A DNA stretch of 64,000 nucleotides from Gracilinema caldarium DSM 7334 (GCF_000219725.1 NC_015732.1:2548972-2612971), one strand, 5' to 3'; shown: positions 1 to 9,002, counted from the first letter of the stretch. Notes: generated by a model not told the origin, from the sequence alone. Program-made: numbers and translations.

Positions 1-1
1 A

Positions 2-808
2 CTGGTGGCTCAGGGAGTAGGCAACATTGCCAGTGCCCTCTTTGGGGGTATCCCTGCAACAGGAGCCATTGCCCGGACAGCAACAAATATCAAATCCGGA
101 GCTCAAAGTTCTGTGGCTGGTATGGTACATGCCGTAACCCTGCTCCTCTTTATGCTGTTTTTGGCACCGGTGGCTTCGGTGATACCCCTGGCAAGCCTTT
201 CGGCGGTCCTTATGGTGGTAGCATGGGATATGAGCGAACTGCACCGCTTTGTCAGAATTATCAAAAAGTCGCCCCGCAGCGACATGCTGGTGCTCCTCAC
301 GACCTTTGTATTAACCGTCGTGATTGACCTGACCGTTGCGGTAGAGGTTGGTGTTGTCCTTGCGGCATTCCTTTTTCTGAGGCGAATGGTAGAAACCGCA
401 GAGATTAAACCCGGGACTCCTGGTGTGGGCGCAGAAATCGTCTATGGCAGCTCTCCAGCGCAGCCCCATGAACAGCCAAAGCATCCCAAGGATGTAGAAA
501 TATACGAAATTACCGGCCCCTTCTTCTTTGGGGTAGCGGACCTCCTGCAGGACACCCTCATGACCTTAGAGAAAAAACCCCGGGCGTTTATTCTACGGCT
601 TCCCCAGGTGCCAGCGGTCGACTCCACCGGTATTGCAGCCCTGGAGTCCTTCCTGAGTTATTGTAAAAAGCACGGGATTCAGCTCTATCTTTCCGAGGTT
701 CGTGAGCAACCCATGAAAGCCCTGGAACGATCCGGTTTTATCGAAGCCCTGGGATCCCAGTATATCGTATCCAGCCCTGAACAAGTCCTGGAAATGCTCA
801 GCAAGTAA
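2..808 (+). CDS. SulP-family anion permease with STAS domain, C-terminal part (5' truncated by window)
   Basis: This is the C-terminal 268 or so residues of a SulP/SLC26-type inner-membrane anion transporter (sulfate, bicarbonate or another anion; substrate not readable). The reading frame is open to the window edge, so the first GTG inside is not taken as the start. The opening VAQGVGN, then GGIPATGAIARTATN, match the conserved SulP membrane segment; several hydrophobic helices follow up to about residue 125. The cytoplasmic STAS domain occupies roughly residues 155-265 and holds the DSTGI motif whose Ser is the conserved STAS position. No partner gene lies downstream on this strand. Confidence 0.9.
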   Translation: MVAQGVGNIASALFGGIPATGAIARTATNIKSGAQSSVAGMVHAVTLLLFMLFLAPVASVIPLASLSAVLMVVAWDMSELHRFVRIIKKSPRSDMLVLLTTFVLTVVIDLTVAVEVGVVLAAFLFLRRMVETAEIKPGTPGVGAEIVYGSSPAQPHEQPKHPKDVEIYEITGPFFFGVADLLQDTLMTLEKKPRAFILRLPQVPAVDSTGIAALESFLSYCKKHGIQLYLSEVREQPMKALERSGFIEALGSQYIVSSPEQVLEMLSK

Positions 809-856
809 CAGCATTGTACCCCTGGGGGAATGTCCCCTAGGGGGCAAAAAGCTCAT

Positions 857-1282
857 CTATATAAAAAACGGGAATTTCATTAATTTTTTTTTCCAGGAAT
901 CATCGTTGGTTATAATGCAGTCAGCCCCATAAGAGAGAGCAGTAGCAACTTGAATTGCATCGGGCGTTTTAAGATTATAAGCACAACGAATTCGAGCTGT
1001 TTCTTCTGCACATTGAACGGTAAAGGGTAGTAATGAAAGATGTTTAGAAAAGGTAAAATATGCCCGATATTTTTCCATCAATCTGGTATCCCCTGTCTTT
1101 AAGGGTTTTGTAATTATTTCCATATAGGTGATAAGACTCGTTACAATTTGTTGCTTTCCCCTTTCTACTTGTCTGAATAACATCTCGAGGGGATCGGCAT
1201 AGACAGGATGATCCTCAAAAAAATATATAAATGGGGCTGTATCCATAAAAATAATGGAATATGAATCTAAGTTTATTGCCAT
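857..1282 (-). CDS. PIN-domain ribonuclease toxin (VapC-like)
   Basis: 141-residue PIN-domain protein, probable endoribonuclease toxin of a type II toxin-antitoxin pair. The N-terminal FMDTAPFIYFFE supplies the first acidic residue; further acidic positions are ETARIR in the middle and TPDAIQVATAL plus ITNDD near the C-terminus, in the usual PIN order. It is translated from an ATG overlapping the 3' end of the upstream antitoxin by 10 bases, which implies coupled translation. The RNA target cannot be told from sequence. Confidence 0.88.
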   Translation of the reverse strand: MAINLDSYSIIFMDTAPFIYFFEDHPVYADPLEMLFRQVERGKQQIVTSLITYMEIITKPLKTGDTRLMEKYRAYFTFSKHLSLLPFTVQCAEETARIRCAYNLKTPDAIQVATALSYGADCIITNDDSWKKKLMKFPFFI

Positions 1283-1527
1283 TCATCACGCTCGGCTTTG
1301 ATATATTCAGTTGTTTTATCATGTTGCCAGATACTTTTACCAAGTCCGCGGGCTTGAGAGAAAAGCAGTTCCCCCCTATTATCTGAATCATCCGGACTAG
1401 TAGTACATTTTACTAGTTTGGCAACCATCTTCCCTGATCGCTCAATGGTGATTTCCTCATTATTCAATAGAACGCGGGAAAGAAGTTCTCCAAATTTCAT
1501 GCGGGCTTCCATGGCTGTGACCTTCAT
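1273..1527 (-). CDS. Phd/YefM-type antitoxin
   Basis: 84-residue antitoxin with the Phd/YefM fold at the N-terminus: MKVTAMEARMKFGELLSRV, then ITIERSGKMVAKLV, the DNA-binding part. The charged, probably disordered C-terminus would wrap the PIN toxin encoded directly downstream. Pairing of a Phd-type antitoxin with a PIN toxin is common. Its own product is expected to repress the promoter at 1552-1580, where two 9-base direct repeats sit. Confidence 0.87.
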   Translation of the reverse strand: MKVTAMEARMKFGELLSRVLLNNEEITIERSGKMVAKLVKCTTSPDDSDNRGELLFSQARGLGKSIWQHDKTTEYIKAERDEWQ

Positions 1528-1540
1528 ACGCCTTCCATCA

Positions 1541-1567
1541 TAATCATAATAATTATACTAATCATAA
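1541..1567 (-). promoter_or_regulatory. Candidate antitoxin operator: 9-bp direct repeats over the -10 box
   Basis: TTATGATTA (minus strand) occurs twice, at 1559-1567 and 1541-1549, with an 18-base period, flanking the -10 hexamer. Binding here would block the promoter, as expected for autoregulation by the Phd-type antitoxin. This role is inferred from position only. Confidence 0.45.
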
Positions 1568-1580
1568 CAATCTGAGTCAA
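1552..1580 (-). promoter_or_regulatory. Sigma70-type promoter of the Phd/PIN pair
   Basis: Reading the minus strand, TTGACT (1575-1580) and TATAAT (1552-1557) are separated by exactly 17 bases, close to the ideal housekeeping promoter. It lies 25 bases ahead of the antitoxin ATG. Confidence 0.75.
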
Positions 1581-1644
1581 CAAATAGCCCCCTCCTGCCC
1601 ATTCATATAGACGTACAAATTGCAGGCGGGCTATACATAACCCT

Positions 1645-3327
1645 ATGTCTAAAACAATACAAAAACAAACCAGCCTGCGCCGGGCCCTCCATTATGTGCA
1701 GGATTCCCGCCGGCTCTTTGCCTTAGGTCTTTTTGCCATCATCGTACTCACCGCAGGGAACCTGGCGGGTCCCCTCATCCTCCGGTCCATTATTGATGAG
1801 GCAATACCCAAGGGAGACCTGTGGGGGCTCATGTTCCGGGCCGCACTTTATCTTATGATACTTCTTTTTATGGGAATCTTAAGCTATGTGGGCATGATCA
1901 CCATTGCCCGGATGGGACTCGAAGTCGTGAGCCGCATCAAGTATGATGTATTTTCTCACCTCCTTACCCTTCCTGTATCCTATTTCGATGCCCACCCTGT
2001 GGGGGAGCTCATCTCCCGCACTGAAAACGACTGCGAACGGGTGCGGGAACTCTTTTCACAGATTGCGGTTACCATCATCGTCAATAGCCTCTTTTTTCTT
2101 GGCATGCTGGCGGTCTGTCTGTACCTGGAACCCAAGGTAACCCTCTATCTTGCCATAGCAACACCGGTAGTTCTCATGCTGGTAATCCTGGTTTTTGACA
2201 AACTCAGATATTTTTATGACCTGCACCGCCAGTACCAGGCACAAATTCTTGCCCACATTACAGAGTTTATCCAGGGCTGGGATATATTGCGGGTTTTTAA
2301 CCGGAAAGACTGGGCAATCAGCAGGGTTGATGAATGCTCACGACAGCGGCGGGACGTGGATGTAAAAACCAGCATGCTCCAGTATGGGATTATGGGTGCC
2401 CTGAACTTTTCACTGGGCCCCCTTTTTATGGTCCTGATTATCATCTTTTTTGTTCCCCAGGTCGTACAGGGAGCCCTGACCATGGGAACCCTCCTGGTGT
2501 TTTTTGAATACAGCCGCCGTATCTTTGAGCCCATCTTGGCCATCGCGGAAAACATCCGGGGTATTCATCAAGCCCGGGTCTCGCTGGACAGGATCTTTAC
2601 CATTCTCGACCTGGAACCGGAAATTACGATACCCCATCAAAGAACGGAAGGGCCAATTACCTTTGAGCATGAAATCGAATCCCGCCATGTATGGTTTGCC
2701 TACAAAGGGGAAGACTGGGTGCTCAAGGATGTATCCTTTACAGTACACCGGGGAGAATCCCTGGCAGTAGTGGGAGCCTCCGGTTCAGGAAAGAGCACCA
2801 CCATAGGACTGCTCTGCGGCTTTTACCGGCCCCAGCGAGGAGAAATATTGATTGATGGGCAGAACCTGGCAACTTTGGATCTGTCCCGATGGCGGCGGAA
2901 CATAGGCCTTGTTCTGCAGGACGTGTATCTCTTTCCCGGTTCTGTGCTGGAAAATATACGGTTCTATGATGATGCTAGGGGAGGCAACATTTCTGCCGGT
3001 GAAAAGCAGCTGCTTTCCTTTGCCCGGGCCCTTGCCTTTAACCCGCAACTCGTTATTCTCGACGAAGCAACCGCCAGTGTAGATATCCAGACCGAACGGA
3101 AAATTCATGAAAGCATGAAGGTCCTCTTTGCAGGGAGAACCGCAGTCGTGGTTGCACACCGGCTTTCATCAATCTAAAATGCAGACTGTATTCTCTTCTT
3201 TAAGGATGGTCAGATTGCCCAACGGGGACGGCATGAAGAACTTCTGGCCCACTTCCCGCCCTACGCAGAACTGGTCCGGCTCCAGTTCCCGAACCTTGAT
3301 GTGCTTAACGGAGGAGACCGCCCATGA
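1645..3327 (+). pseudogene. ABC half-exporter (membrane domain + ATPase), decaying: nonsense stop and internal deletion
   Basis: An ABC exporter subunit with a six-helix membrane domain (about residues 1-310) and an ATPase domain (about 340-560). Walker A GASGSGKST, signature ISAGEKQ and Walker B VILDEATASVD are present. Two lesions are visible. Between LENIRFYDD and ARGGNISAGEKQ the family normally has about 35-40 more residues (D-loop/helical region), so an in-frame deletion is likely. After VAHRLSSI a TAA (3175-3177) interrupts the frame, yet coding continues in frame as NADCILFFKDGQIAQRG up to TGA 3325-3327. That TGA overlaps the ATG of the next ABC gene, the original operon junction. The truncated 510-residue product would lack the end of its nucleotide-binding domain. 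Confidence 0.75.
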
Positions 3328-4708
3328 CCTCTCAAACCGGTAGAGCCCATACTCATGACGCCCTGCGACACCTCCGCTGGATCTGGCATATCTGGCGGGA
3401 ACGGAAAGCCCTCATAGGGCTCCTCTTTTTTTTAACACTCCTCTCCAGCCTCGTCGCGGTCAGCTACCCCTACCTGACGAAACTGCTTATCGATATGCTC
3501 CAGCAGCTCATCGAATCCCAGCCAAGTTTGACCCAGGTACAAAAAGAGACCTGGAGAATTGCGGGGCTTTTTATCGTTGTCGGGCTTACCGGACTAATGG
3601 CTTCCCTCTTTCCGGGAATCCGCGGGGCGGTGAATGTCATTTTCGAGCATCTCATCAGGATGAAGTACTTTAATATCGTTCTGCAAAAGGATTACTGATT
3701 TTTCGCCAGCTTCCGTTCAGGGGACATTGTAACCCGGCTCACCGATGACATCTACGATTTCCCCAAACTCGGCTGGTTCCTCTGTTCGGGCATTTTCCGG
3801 GCGGTAGAATCAATCAGCAAGGTCATATTCTGCCTGGCCGCTATGTTCCTCATTAACGGCAAACTGACCCTGCTTTACCTCATATCGCTCCCCTTCACCA
3901 TTTTGGTGTTTTATTTGGTATAGGACCGGATCTACGATACCTTTCGGCGCAATCAGGACGCCATTTCAGAGATCAATTCCCAATGTGTTTTTAGTATCCC
4001 GGCCGGGGAACACCAGCTTTGTCAGACCTGAGTTTTTCAGTACAGCGGGGTGAGCGGCTTGCCATTCTGGGATCGGTTAGGTCCGGGAAATCGACCCTGC
4101 TAAAATTGATGGCAGGACTCCTCCCTTCAGAAAAAGGTTCTATCTATATTAACGGGAAACCCCTCTCCAGCTATGCACCGTAGACACTATCAACCCTTAT
4201 TGCCTATGTGCCCCAGGAAGCCCTGCTCTTTTCAGGGACCATCAGGGAAAATGTAGCCTTTGGAAGCCCCGGCATAGGTGCTGAGATCTCCCAGGAAGCC
4301 TTTGAAGAGGCGATTGCCATCGCTCAGATGAAACGGGAAATCGAAGCCTTCGCCCTCAAAGACCAGACCCTCCTGGGCCAGCGGGGTGTAAGCCTCTCCG
4401 GGGGTCAGAAACAACGGCTTGCCATCGCCAGTGCCCTGGCCCAAAAAGCCCAGATACTCCTTCTCGATGACATTACCGCCAGTCTCGATGCAGCCAATGA
4501 AGACTTCCTCTGGCAGGCTCTCACCGAAAGATACCATGATATGACCTGTCTTGTTGTCTCCCATCGCCTGTCTACCCTGCAATATGTTGATCGGATTCTC
4601 TTCCTTTCCCAGGGTCATATACATGCTCTCGGGCGTTATGATGAGCTCATTGACACAAACCCCGATTATCGGACCTTTATGCAGGAACACATGAAAGCTA
4701 AAATGTAG
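3324..4708 (+). pseudogene. Second ABC half-exporter, multiply broken
   Basis: Partner of the preceding ABC gene, starting at an ATGA overlap. The N-terminal membrane part reads from 3324, but the frame has TGA at 3696-3698, TAG at 3921-3923 and TGA at 4029-4031. Recognisable exporter sequence continues past the first two stops (SGDIVTRLTDDIYDFPKLGW, then DRIYDTFRRNQDAISEIN). A large piece of the membrane domain and linker is missing near 3980, and a frameshift near 4030 moves into the ATPase domain, which has another TAG at 4181-4183. From 4208 the ATPase is open: signature VSLSGGQKQR, and Walker B LLLDDITASLD where Asp replaces the catalytic Glu. That fits the degenerate half of a heterodimeric exporter. 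It cannot make a full transporter. Confidence 0.85.
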
Positions 4709-4781
4709 TATACTATATAAAACAACGCTGAAAAATTGCCAGGGTTATAGGAATACAAGTGAAGAACTCAGGAGGTTCCAC

Positions 4782-5258
4782 ATGGCGCAGGGTATTATTG
4801 TCTATGTAACCAGGACAGGAAATTGCAGAAAACTTGCAGAACTGGCCGCAAAAGAAACCGGTTTTCCTGTTCATGAGGTCCAAGACCTGGTCAACCGAAA
4901 AGGTCTCTGGGGATGGCTGAAAGCAGGTTTTCAAGCCTCGACAGGGACTGCCTCGCCCATCAAAGAGGCGGAGCTTAACCTGGCAGAACCGGATACCATT
5001 ATCCTCGTGTATCCCGTATGGGCTTCCTCGGTCTGCCCACCCATCCGCACCTGGCTTAGAAAGCATACAAAGGAAATTCAAAATAAAAAAATTGGCCTTA
5101 TCACCAGCAATCTCGGCAGTCCCGGCGAACGGGTCCGTGCATCCTTTGAGCGGGAGTTTTACCCCTTAAAAGCCTTTACGGTTATTCAGGAACGGGAAAC
5201 TGAAACAGAGCGCCTTCAAAAAGTTCGGATCTTTATAGAGAACCTGCTTAAAAACTAA
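4782..5258 (+). CDS. Flavodoxin-like protein
   Basis: 158-residue protein with a flavodoxin-like fold. The N-terminal strand GIIVYVTRTGNCRKLAELAA carries a phosphate-binding loop of the T-x-T-G-N type used by flavodoxins for FMN. The middle holds TIILVYPVWASSVCPPIRTWL, matching the second FMN loop, followed by KIGLITSNLGSPG. A strong AGGAGG site lies 7 bases before the ATG. It is 12 bases upstream of an aldo/keto reductase, so the two probably form a redox operon. Whether it is an electron carrier or a quinone-reductase-like enzyme is not resolvable. Confidence 0.85.
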   Translation: MAQGIIVYVTRTGNCRKLAELAAKETGFPVHEVQDLVNRKGLWGWLKAGFQASTGTASPIKEAELNLAEPDTIILVYPVWASSVCPPIRTWLRKHTKEIQNKKIGLITSNLGSPGERVRASFEREFYPLKAFTVIQERETETERLQKVRIFIENLLKN

Positions 5259-5270
5259 AGAAGGCATCTA

Positions 5271-6143
5271 ATGAAAAGGCAAACTCAATTACCCCGACGC
5301 ATATATAAGGGAAAAGATGAACTGTCAATCATCGGGTTTGGCGGTATTGTGGTCTGTTCGGTTTCCCAGAAAGAGGCGGATCATTATGTGGCAGAGGCAA
5401 TGGACCTGGGAATTAATTATTTTGATGTAGCCCCAAGCTATTTTGATGGTGAAGCTGAAATAAAGCTTGGCAATGCCCTTAAACCCTGGCGTAAGGAAGT
5501 ATTCCTGGCCTGTAAAACCACCCGGCGGGATGCAGCAGGGGCCAGAGCAGAACTAGAAACCTCGCTTAAGCGGGCTCATACAGACCATTTTGACCTCTAC
5601 CAATTTCATGCGCTTACCACTATGGGCGAGGTATCCAAAATACTTGGCCCCAGCGGTGCGGCAGAAACCTTCATCAAGGCGAAGGAAGCGGGCTTGGTCC
5701 GCTATCTGGGTTTTTCTGCCCACTCAGTAGAGGCAGCGCTAACCCTTCTGGATCAATTCCCCATCGATTCGGTGCTGTTCCCCCTCAATATGGTGAGCAT
5801 AAAGCAGGGGAACTTTGGGCTTCAAATACTGGAAAAAGCCAAAGAAAAGGGTGCGGCCCGGCTTGCATTAAAAGCGCTTGCTTATACACCCTGGCAGGAA
5901 GGTGAGCCCCATACCTACAGTAAAGCCTGGTATAAGCCGATTGAAGATCCGGACCTGCAGGATAAGGCATTACGTTATACCCTGAGTCTCGATATCACCG
6001 CTGCCATTCCTCCAGGCCACTATGAGCTGTACAGGAGAGCCGTAGATATTGCGAGCCACTTCAAACCCCTCACCCAGGAGGAGCAAAACACCCTGGATCA
6101 GGCCATTTCTGGCCTTACCCCTCTTTTCCCGCTCAAGGAGTAA
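5271..6143 (+). CDS. Aldo/keto reductase
   Basis: 290-residue NAD(P)H-dependent aldo/keto reductase of the short bacterial type. The catalytic tetrad can be placed: Asp and Tyr in FDVAPSYFDGEAE, Lys in LACKTT, His in LYQFHAL. FSAHSVEAAL and LALKALAY lie in the usual barrel positions. The C-terminus ends without the 4Fe-4S extension seen in some relatives, although the overall sequence type (SIIGFGGIVV start) resembles that subfamily. It follows the flavodoxin-like gene by 12 bases. The substrate is unknown. Confidence 0.92.
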   Translation: MKRQTQLPRRIYKGKDELSIIGFGGIVVCSVSQKEADHYVAEAMDLGINYFDVAPSYFDGEAEIKLGNALKPWRKEVFLACKTTRRDAAGARAELETSLKRAHTDHFDLYQFHALTTMGEVSKILGPSGAAETFIKAKEAGLVRYLGFSAHSVEAALTLLDQFPIDSVLFPLNMVSIKQGNFGLQILEKAKEKGAARLALKALAYTPWQEGEPHTYSKAWYKPIEDPDLQDKALRYTLSLDITAAIPPGHYELYRRAVDIASHFKPLTQEEQNTLDQAISGLTPLFPLKE

Positions 6144-6500
6144 TCAGGATCGAAGAGCCTGTCTATCTACAATCAGGGCAAGAACTGCGGTATTGAAAGC
6201 TCCCTGCAGGAATACTGCCAGTATAAGCGATATAAAAGCAGGGCAAACCAGGAAATCCTACGTTTTTTTTCTACGCTTACCCAGAACCGCATAAAAGAGT
6301 AATACCAGGTGGATGAACCAGAAGGCGAGATATAGACTCAGCCGGTACCCTTTTGGGACCATCCCTGAATGTGAGCATCAGCCTGGGATGCTCCAGCGGG
6401 TAATCATACCAATTCAAGAAACAAGAAGCCGAAAAGAAGCACCAATCATAAAAAAGAGCAACACAAAACCGGTGATAAACAAGTAGGTAAAAACAGCAGA
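6144..6500 (-). pseudogene. Remnant of a multi-helix membrane protein
   Basis: The 364-base gap between the reductase and the next gene holds no intact gene, but the minus strand reads as broken membrane protein. One frame gives FTYLFITGFVLLFFMIGASF, a stop, then YRLSLYLAFWFIHLVLLFYA, a TAG (6258-6260), and a last helix LILAVFLQGAFNTAVLAL ending at TGA 6144-6146. Between the first two helices the coding sense shifts to another frame (NWYDYPLEHPRLMLTFRDGP). Several stops plus a frameshift indicate decay. Family not recognised. Confidence 0.5.
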
Positions 6501-6507
6501 CACAAAT

Positions 6508-7290
6508 TTAGTTCTGATAGATCCGCCAGAGTATGCTTCCCTCATAGGTAAAAGGCTTAAGTTCTACCCATGGTATAAAAACACTAACAGGTTCAGGTTG
6601 TACCGAAGCATAACTGTGAGGAAATTTAAAGGTGTATATAAAATAAATTCCATTATCCGCCACATGCAGGTTAAAAAGATCATCCGGGCCATAGGGTAAT
6701 GGAATACCTAATTCGGTTAATACTGGTTCCACCTCCGGATGCTGCTGATATACAGCCTTGAGCTGTTTTTCCACCGACGGAATTATACGATCGCTTACGA
6801 ACCTGGCCATGGCAAGATCATCTTCAAACATCGATTCCGGACCATGGGGTATCCCATTCTCAAGTTCTACCAGCACCATTGAAGTAGAAGTATTTTGATA
6901 TGCTCCCATGGTATCAATAGTCCACTGCACCTGGAGAAAGCTCCTCGTAAAATAGACAATTTCGCCCCGAGCTTTGATAAATGGCACTAAGCCATCCTGA
7001 AAATCCTTGGTAAGTTCATCCACCGTTCTTCCAAGCACAGATTCAGGCCCTATATGATAATTAATACGTTCAAGTATATTTTTATTTTGTGGGCCCCTAT
7101 ACACCGGGTATTCCAGGAATGCCTTTTGTACCGGATAATCCGTAGCCCGAATGACAAAGTCGTGCCGCATCATGATAATCGGTTCCTGCGTTTGTTCTTT
7201 TTTCGTAGTACAGGATACTAAGGGTATACAAAATGATATCAGCATAATAAGATAATTGAGAAAACAATAATTTCGTTTAAATATTGGCAT
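6508..7290 (-). CDS. Lipoprotein with DUF3298/RsiV-like C-terminal domain
   Basis: 260-residue predicted lipoprotein: hydrophobic segment LNYLIMLISFCIPLVSC with a lipobox Cys at about residue 27. The rest (PVQKAFLEYPVYRG, then DDLAMARFVSDRIIP, ending HSYASVQPEPVSVFIPWVELKPF) resembles the DUF4163/DUF3298 pair found in RsiV and PdaC-like proteins; this is a family-level impression. The ATG at 7290 is chosen because GGAG lies upstream. The more upstream ATG at 7320 falls inside the -10 box TATAAT (7319-7324, minus strand) and gives a poorer signal peptide. Function unknown. Confidence 0.75.
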   Translation of the reverse strand: MPIFKRNYCFLNYLIMLISFCIPLVSCTTKKEQTQEPIIMMRHDFVIRATDYPVQKAFLEYPVYRGPQNKNILERINYHIGPESVLGRTVDELTKDFQDGLVPFIKARGEIVYFTRSFLQVQWTIDTMGAYQNTSTSMVLVELENGIPHGPESMFEDDLAMARFVSDRIIPSVEKQLKAVYQQHPEVEPVLTELGIPLPYGPDDLFNLHVADNGIYFIYTFKFPHSYASVQPEPVSVFIPWVELKPFTYEGSILWRIYQN

Positions 7291-7318
7291 AGCTAACATT
7301 CTCCACGTGGTTATGTAC

Positions 7319-7324
7319 ATTATA
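7319..7324 (-). promoter_or_regulatory. -10 box ahead of the lipoprotein gene
   Basis: TATAAT on the minus strand, about 28 bases before the chosen ATG at 7290. No convincing -35 hexamer was found at the right distance. Confidence 0.35.
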
Positions 7325-7449
7325 ACAAATTAACTTGAAACATTTTATAAGAATTCTATTAAATATACTATGTTTTTCAAAGTACTTTGTGATACTATGT
7401 ATTTATGACAGCAATGACAGACCAAGTGTGTAATATGTGGAGGTTTTCC

Positions 7450-8052
7450 ATGAACTCTGATATTGCTCCAGATGCAGAAGCACAGTTATCCCTCATTACC
7501 CAAATGATGAAAGAATCAAGAGAAACCATATTCCATCTTGGGTTTCCTTCTATAGTGTGGGGCGTTACCATCAGCATAGGAACGCTGATAAGCTATATTT
7601 TTTCTGCAAACGCTTGGTATACAGCCATAGCTCCCCTTTGGGGTATACTTTTTATTTTTGCAAGCCTCCTCAACATAAGTTATTTCCGTAGATGGGGCTT
7701 TAGAGAGAGAAAATCGACTTTAATTAGCCGCCTTTTTAAGGATCTTTGGATCTTTATGCTCATAACAACCCTTTTGTTGTGGCTGAGCGGTCTACTCTTG
7801 CATAAAAATCTATCCTTTTCTTTCATGTTTTGTTTCATTTGCATTGTAGTAAGTGGGGGATATTGGTTAAGTGCCACGTTATCTGGTTTATTCCTTGTTC
7901 GTTGCCTGAGTATAGCTTGGCTCATTGGCAGCTTCACGGTCCTCTTTGTACCTGAAGTGTGGACTCCAGCCATCATGGGACTCTGGGCTTTTTTATTCGA
8001 AGCAGTTCCAGGTTTATACCTTTATGTCAGAGAAAGAAAAGAATCCCTTTAA
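7450..8052 (+). CDS. Small integral membrane protein paired with an HTH regulator
   Basis: 200-residue membrane protein. A short cytoplasmic N-terminus (DIAPDAEAQLSLITQMMKES) precedes about six hydrophobic segments: IVWGVTISIGTLISYIF, IAPLWGILFIFASLL, LWIFMLITTLLLWLSGLLL, a Phe/Cys/Val-rich helix, SGLFLVRCLSIAWLIGSFTV and a last one near the end. GGAGG lies 7 bases before the ATG at 7450, so that start is preferred over ATG 7405. Its end overlaps the following winged-helix regulator by 29 bases. Such membrane protein plus regulator pairs are widespread; the function is unknown. Confidence 0.75.
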   Translation: MNSDIAPDAEAQLSLITQMMKESRETIFHLGFPSIVWGVTISIGTLISYIFSANAWYTAIAPLWGILFIFASLLNISYFRRWGFRERKSTLISRLFKDLWIFMLITTLLLWLSGLLLHKNLSFSFMFCFICIVVSGGYWLSATLSGLFLVRCLSIAWLIGSFTVLFVPEVWTPAIMGLWAFLFEAVPGLYLYVRERKESL

Positions 8053-8356
8053 CTACGAACATATTGATGAACTGCTCTCATCCCGTATCCGGCTTTCAGT
8101 GATTGCTCTGCTGGCAGGCTGTGATGAAGCTGAATTTACCTATATTCGAGACCAGGTTAATACATCAGATGGAAATTTGGCGGTCCATCTGAGAAAACTG
8201 GAAGACGCTGGTTATGTAAGCTACGAAAAGCGTTTTTTAGGCCGAAAACCAGCCACTTTTTACCGTATCACACCCACAGGGCAGACAGCCCTGCTTGAAT
8301 ACAGCCGTCATCTGGCTGAATTACTATCAACCTTACCCAAAGGAGGTACACCATGA
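8024..8356 (+). CDS. Winged-helix transcriptional regulator (HTH_34/MarR-like)
   Basis: 110-residue single-domain winged-helix protein. SSRIRLSVIALLAGCDEAEF, TYIRDQVNTSDGNLAVHLRKLEDAGYV and KPATFYRITPTGQTALLEY give the helices, recognition helix and wing of the HTH_34 type. The start at 8024 lies inside the end of the membrane-protein gene, so translation is coupled. Its stop overlaps the start of the secreted protein gene at 8353 by 4 bases. It probably regulates this three-gene unit. Confidence 0.85.
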   Translation: MSEKEKNPFNYEHIDELLSSRIRLSVIALLAGCDEAEFTYIRDQVNTSDGNLAVHLRKLEDAGYVSYEKRFLGRKPATFYRITPTGQTALLEYSRHLAELLSTLPKGGTP

Positions 8357-8907
8357 AGGGTACAACCAACACACAAAGGGCTTTGGTATACTTTACCATT
8401 CTGGCTCTATGTATTACAAGCCAGATCTTTGCAAATCCGGAAACAGTACAGAACTACTGTACCGGAAATGTATCACTTGGCTTTTCTGTTCAGGAATGGG
8501 AAGATGATTTAGGAATGGGTTTAGGCCTTACAAGCCCCTGGTTTCTCTATGAAAAAGCTGCCATACGAGTAAGCGGTAACGTACTCTTTAAAACAGATAA
8601 CCAATGGAAACCCTATTATGCAATCCGTACTGGCCTGATTGGCGGGAGTTTTATGCAAAGTGCCGATATACGCCTTTATGGAGAAGGAGGTTTTCTCTTC
8701 CTGTTCCCCGACACATCCTTTGATAGTGCAAGTTTTAGGCTTGGTGGCTATGGGCATTTTGGTTTTGAATTTTTTCTCAGCACCACACCCGGTTCAGGCA
8801 GCTATTTTATAGAAGTGGGTTCCAATGCTATTGATGCAAAGAGCCTAGCAGGGAACCATTACCTTAACGGCTTTGCAACCACCTGCGGTTTCCGGTTTTA
8901 CCCCTAA
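8353..8907 (+). CDS. Secreted, probably outer-membrane beta-rich protein
   Basis: 184-residue protein with a signal peptide (YFTILALCITSQIFANP) and no lipobox. The mature part is rich in alternating aromatic/glycine strands (SLGFSVQEW, IRVSGNVLF, YYAIRTGLIGGSF, LYGEGGFLF, RLGGYGHFGFEFF) and ends in CGFRFYP, as expected for a small beta-barrel or surface protein. A strong AAAGGAGG site precedes the ATG, which overlaps the regulator stop. No family recognised. Confidence 0.7.
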   Translation: MKGTTNTQRALVYFTILALCITSQIFANPETVQNYCTGNVSLGFSVQEWEDDLGMGLGLTSPWFLYEKAAIRVSGNVLFKTDNQWKPYYAIRTGLIGGSFMQSADIRLYGEGGFLFLFPDTSFDSASFRLGGYGHFGFEFFLSTTPGSGSYFIEVGSNAIDAKSLAGNHYLNGFATTCGFRFYP

Positions 8908-8963
8908 GCACAGGGGCCGCCCGGCCGGGGGCTCTTTGGTACAACTGGTGCAGTTTCTGGCAA

Positions 8964-8996
8964 TAAAAAAGGCGATCGTTATTTAACGACCGCCTT
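8964..8996 (-). terminator. Intrinsic terminator of the tRNA-Asn gene
   Basis: On the minus strand AAGGCGGTCGTT pairs with AACGATCGCCTT (one G-T pair) across a short AAAT loop and runs straight into a T tract. It begins 7 bases after the tRNA 3' end. Confidence 0.8.
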
Positions 8997-9002
8997 GCTT
9001 AA

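Noticed and set aside
3696-4183. Stop-codon recoding (selenocysteine or altered code) in the second ABC gene
   Set aside because: TGA and TAG here, TAA in the partner gene, together with deletions and a frameshift, fit decay; hundreds of normal stops elsewhere exclude a changed code.
7318-7320. ATG at 7320 as start of the lipoprotein gene
   Set aside because: It overlaps the -10 box and has no ribosome site; ATG 7290 has GGAG and a better signal peptide.
8908-8940. GC-rich stretch after the secreted protein gene as terminator
   Set aside because: The G-rich and C-rich pieces do not form a clean stem followed by a T-run on the plus strand.
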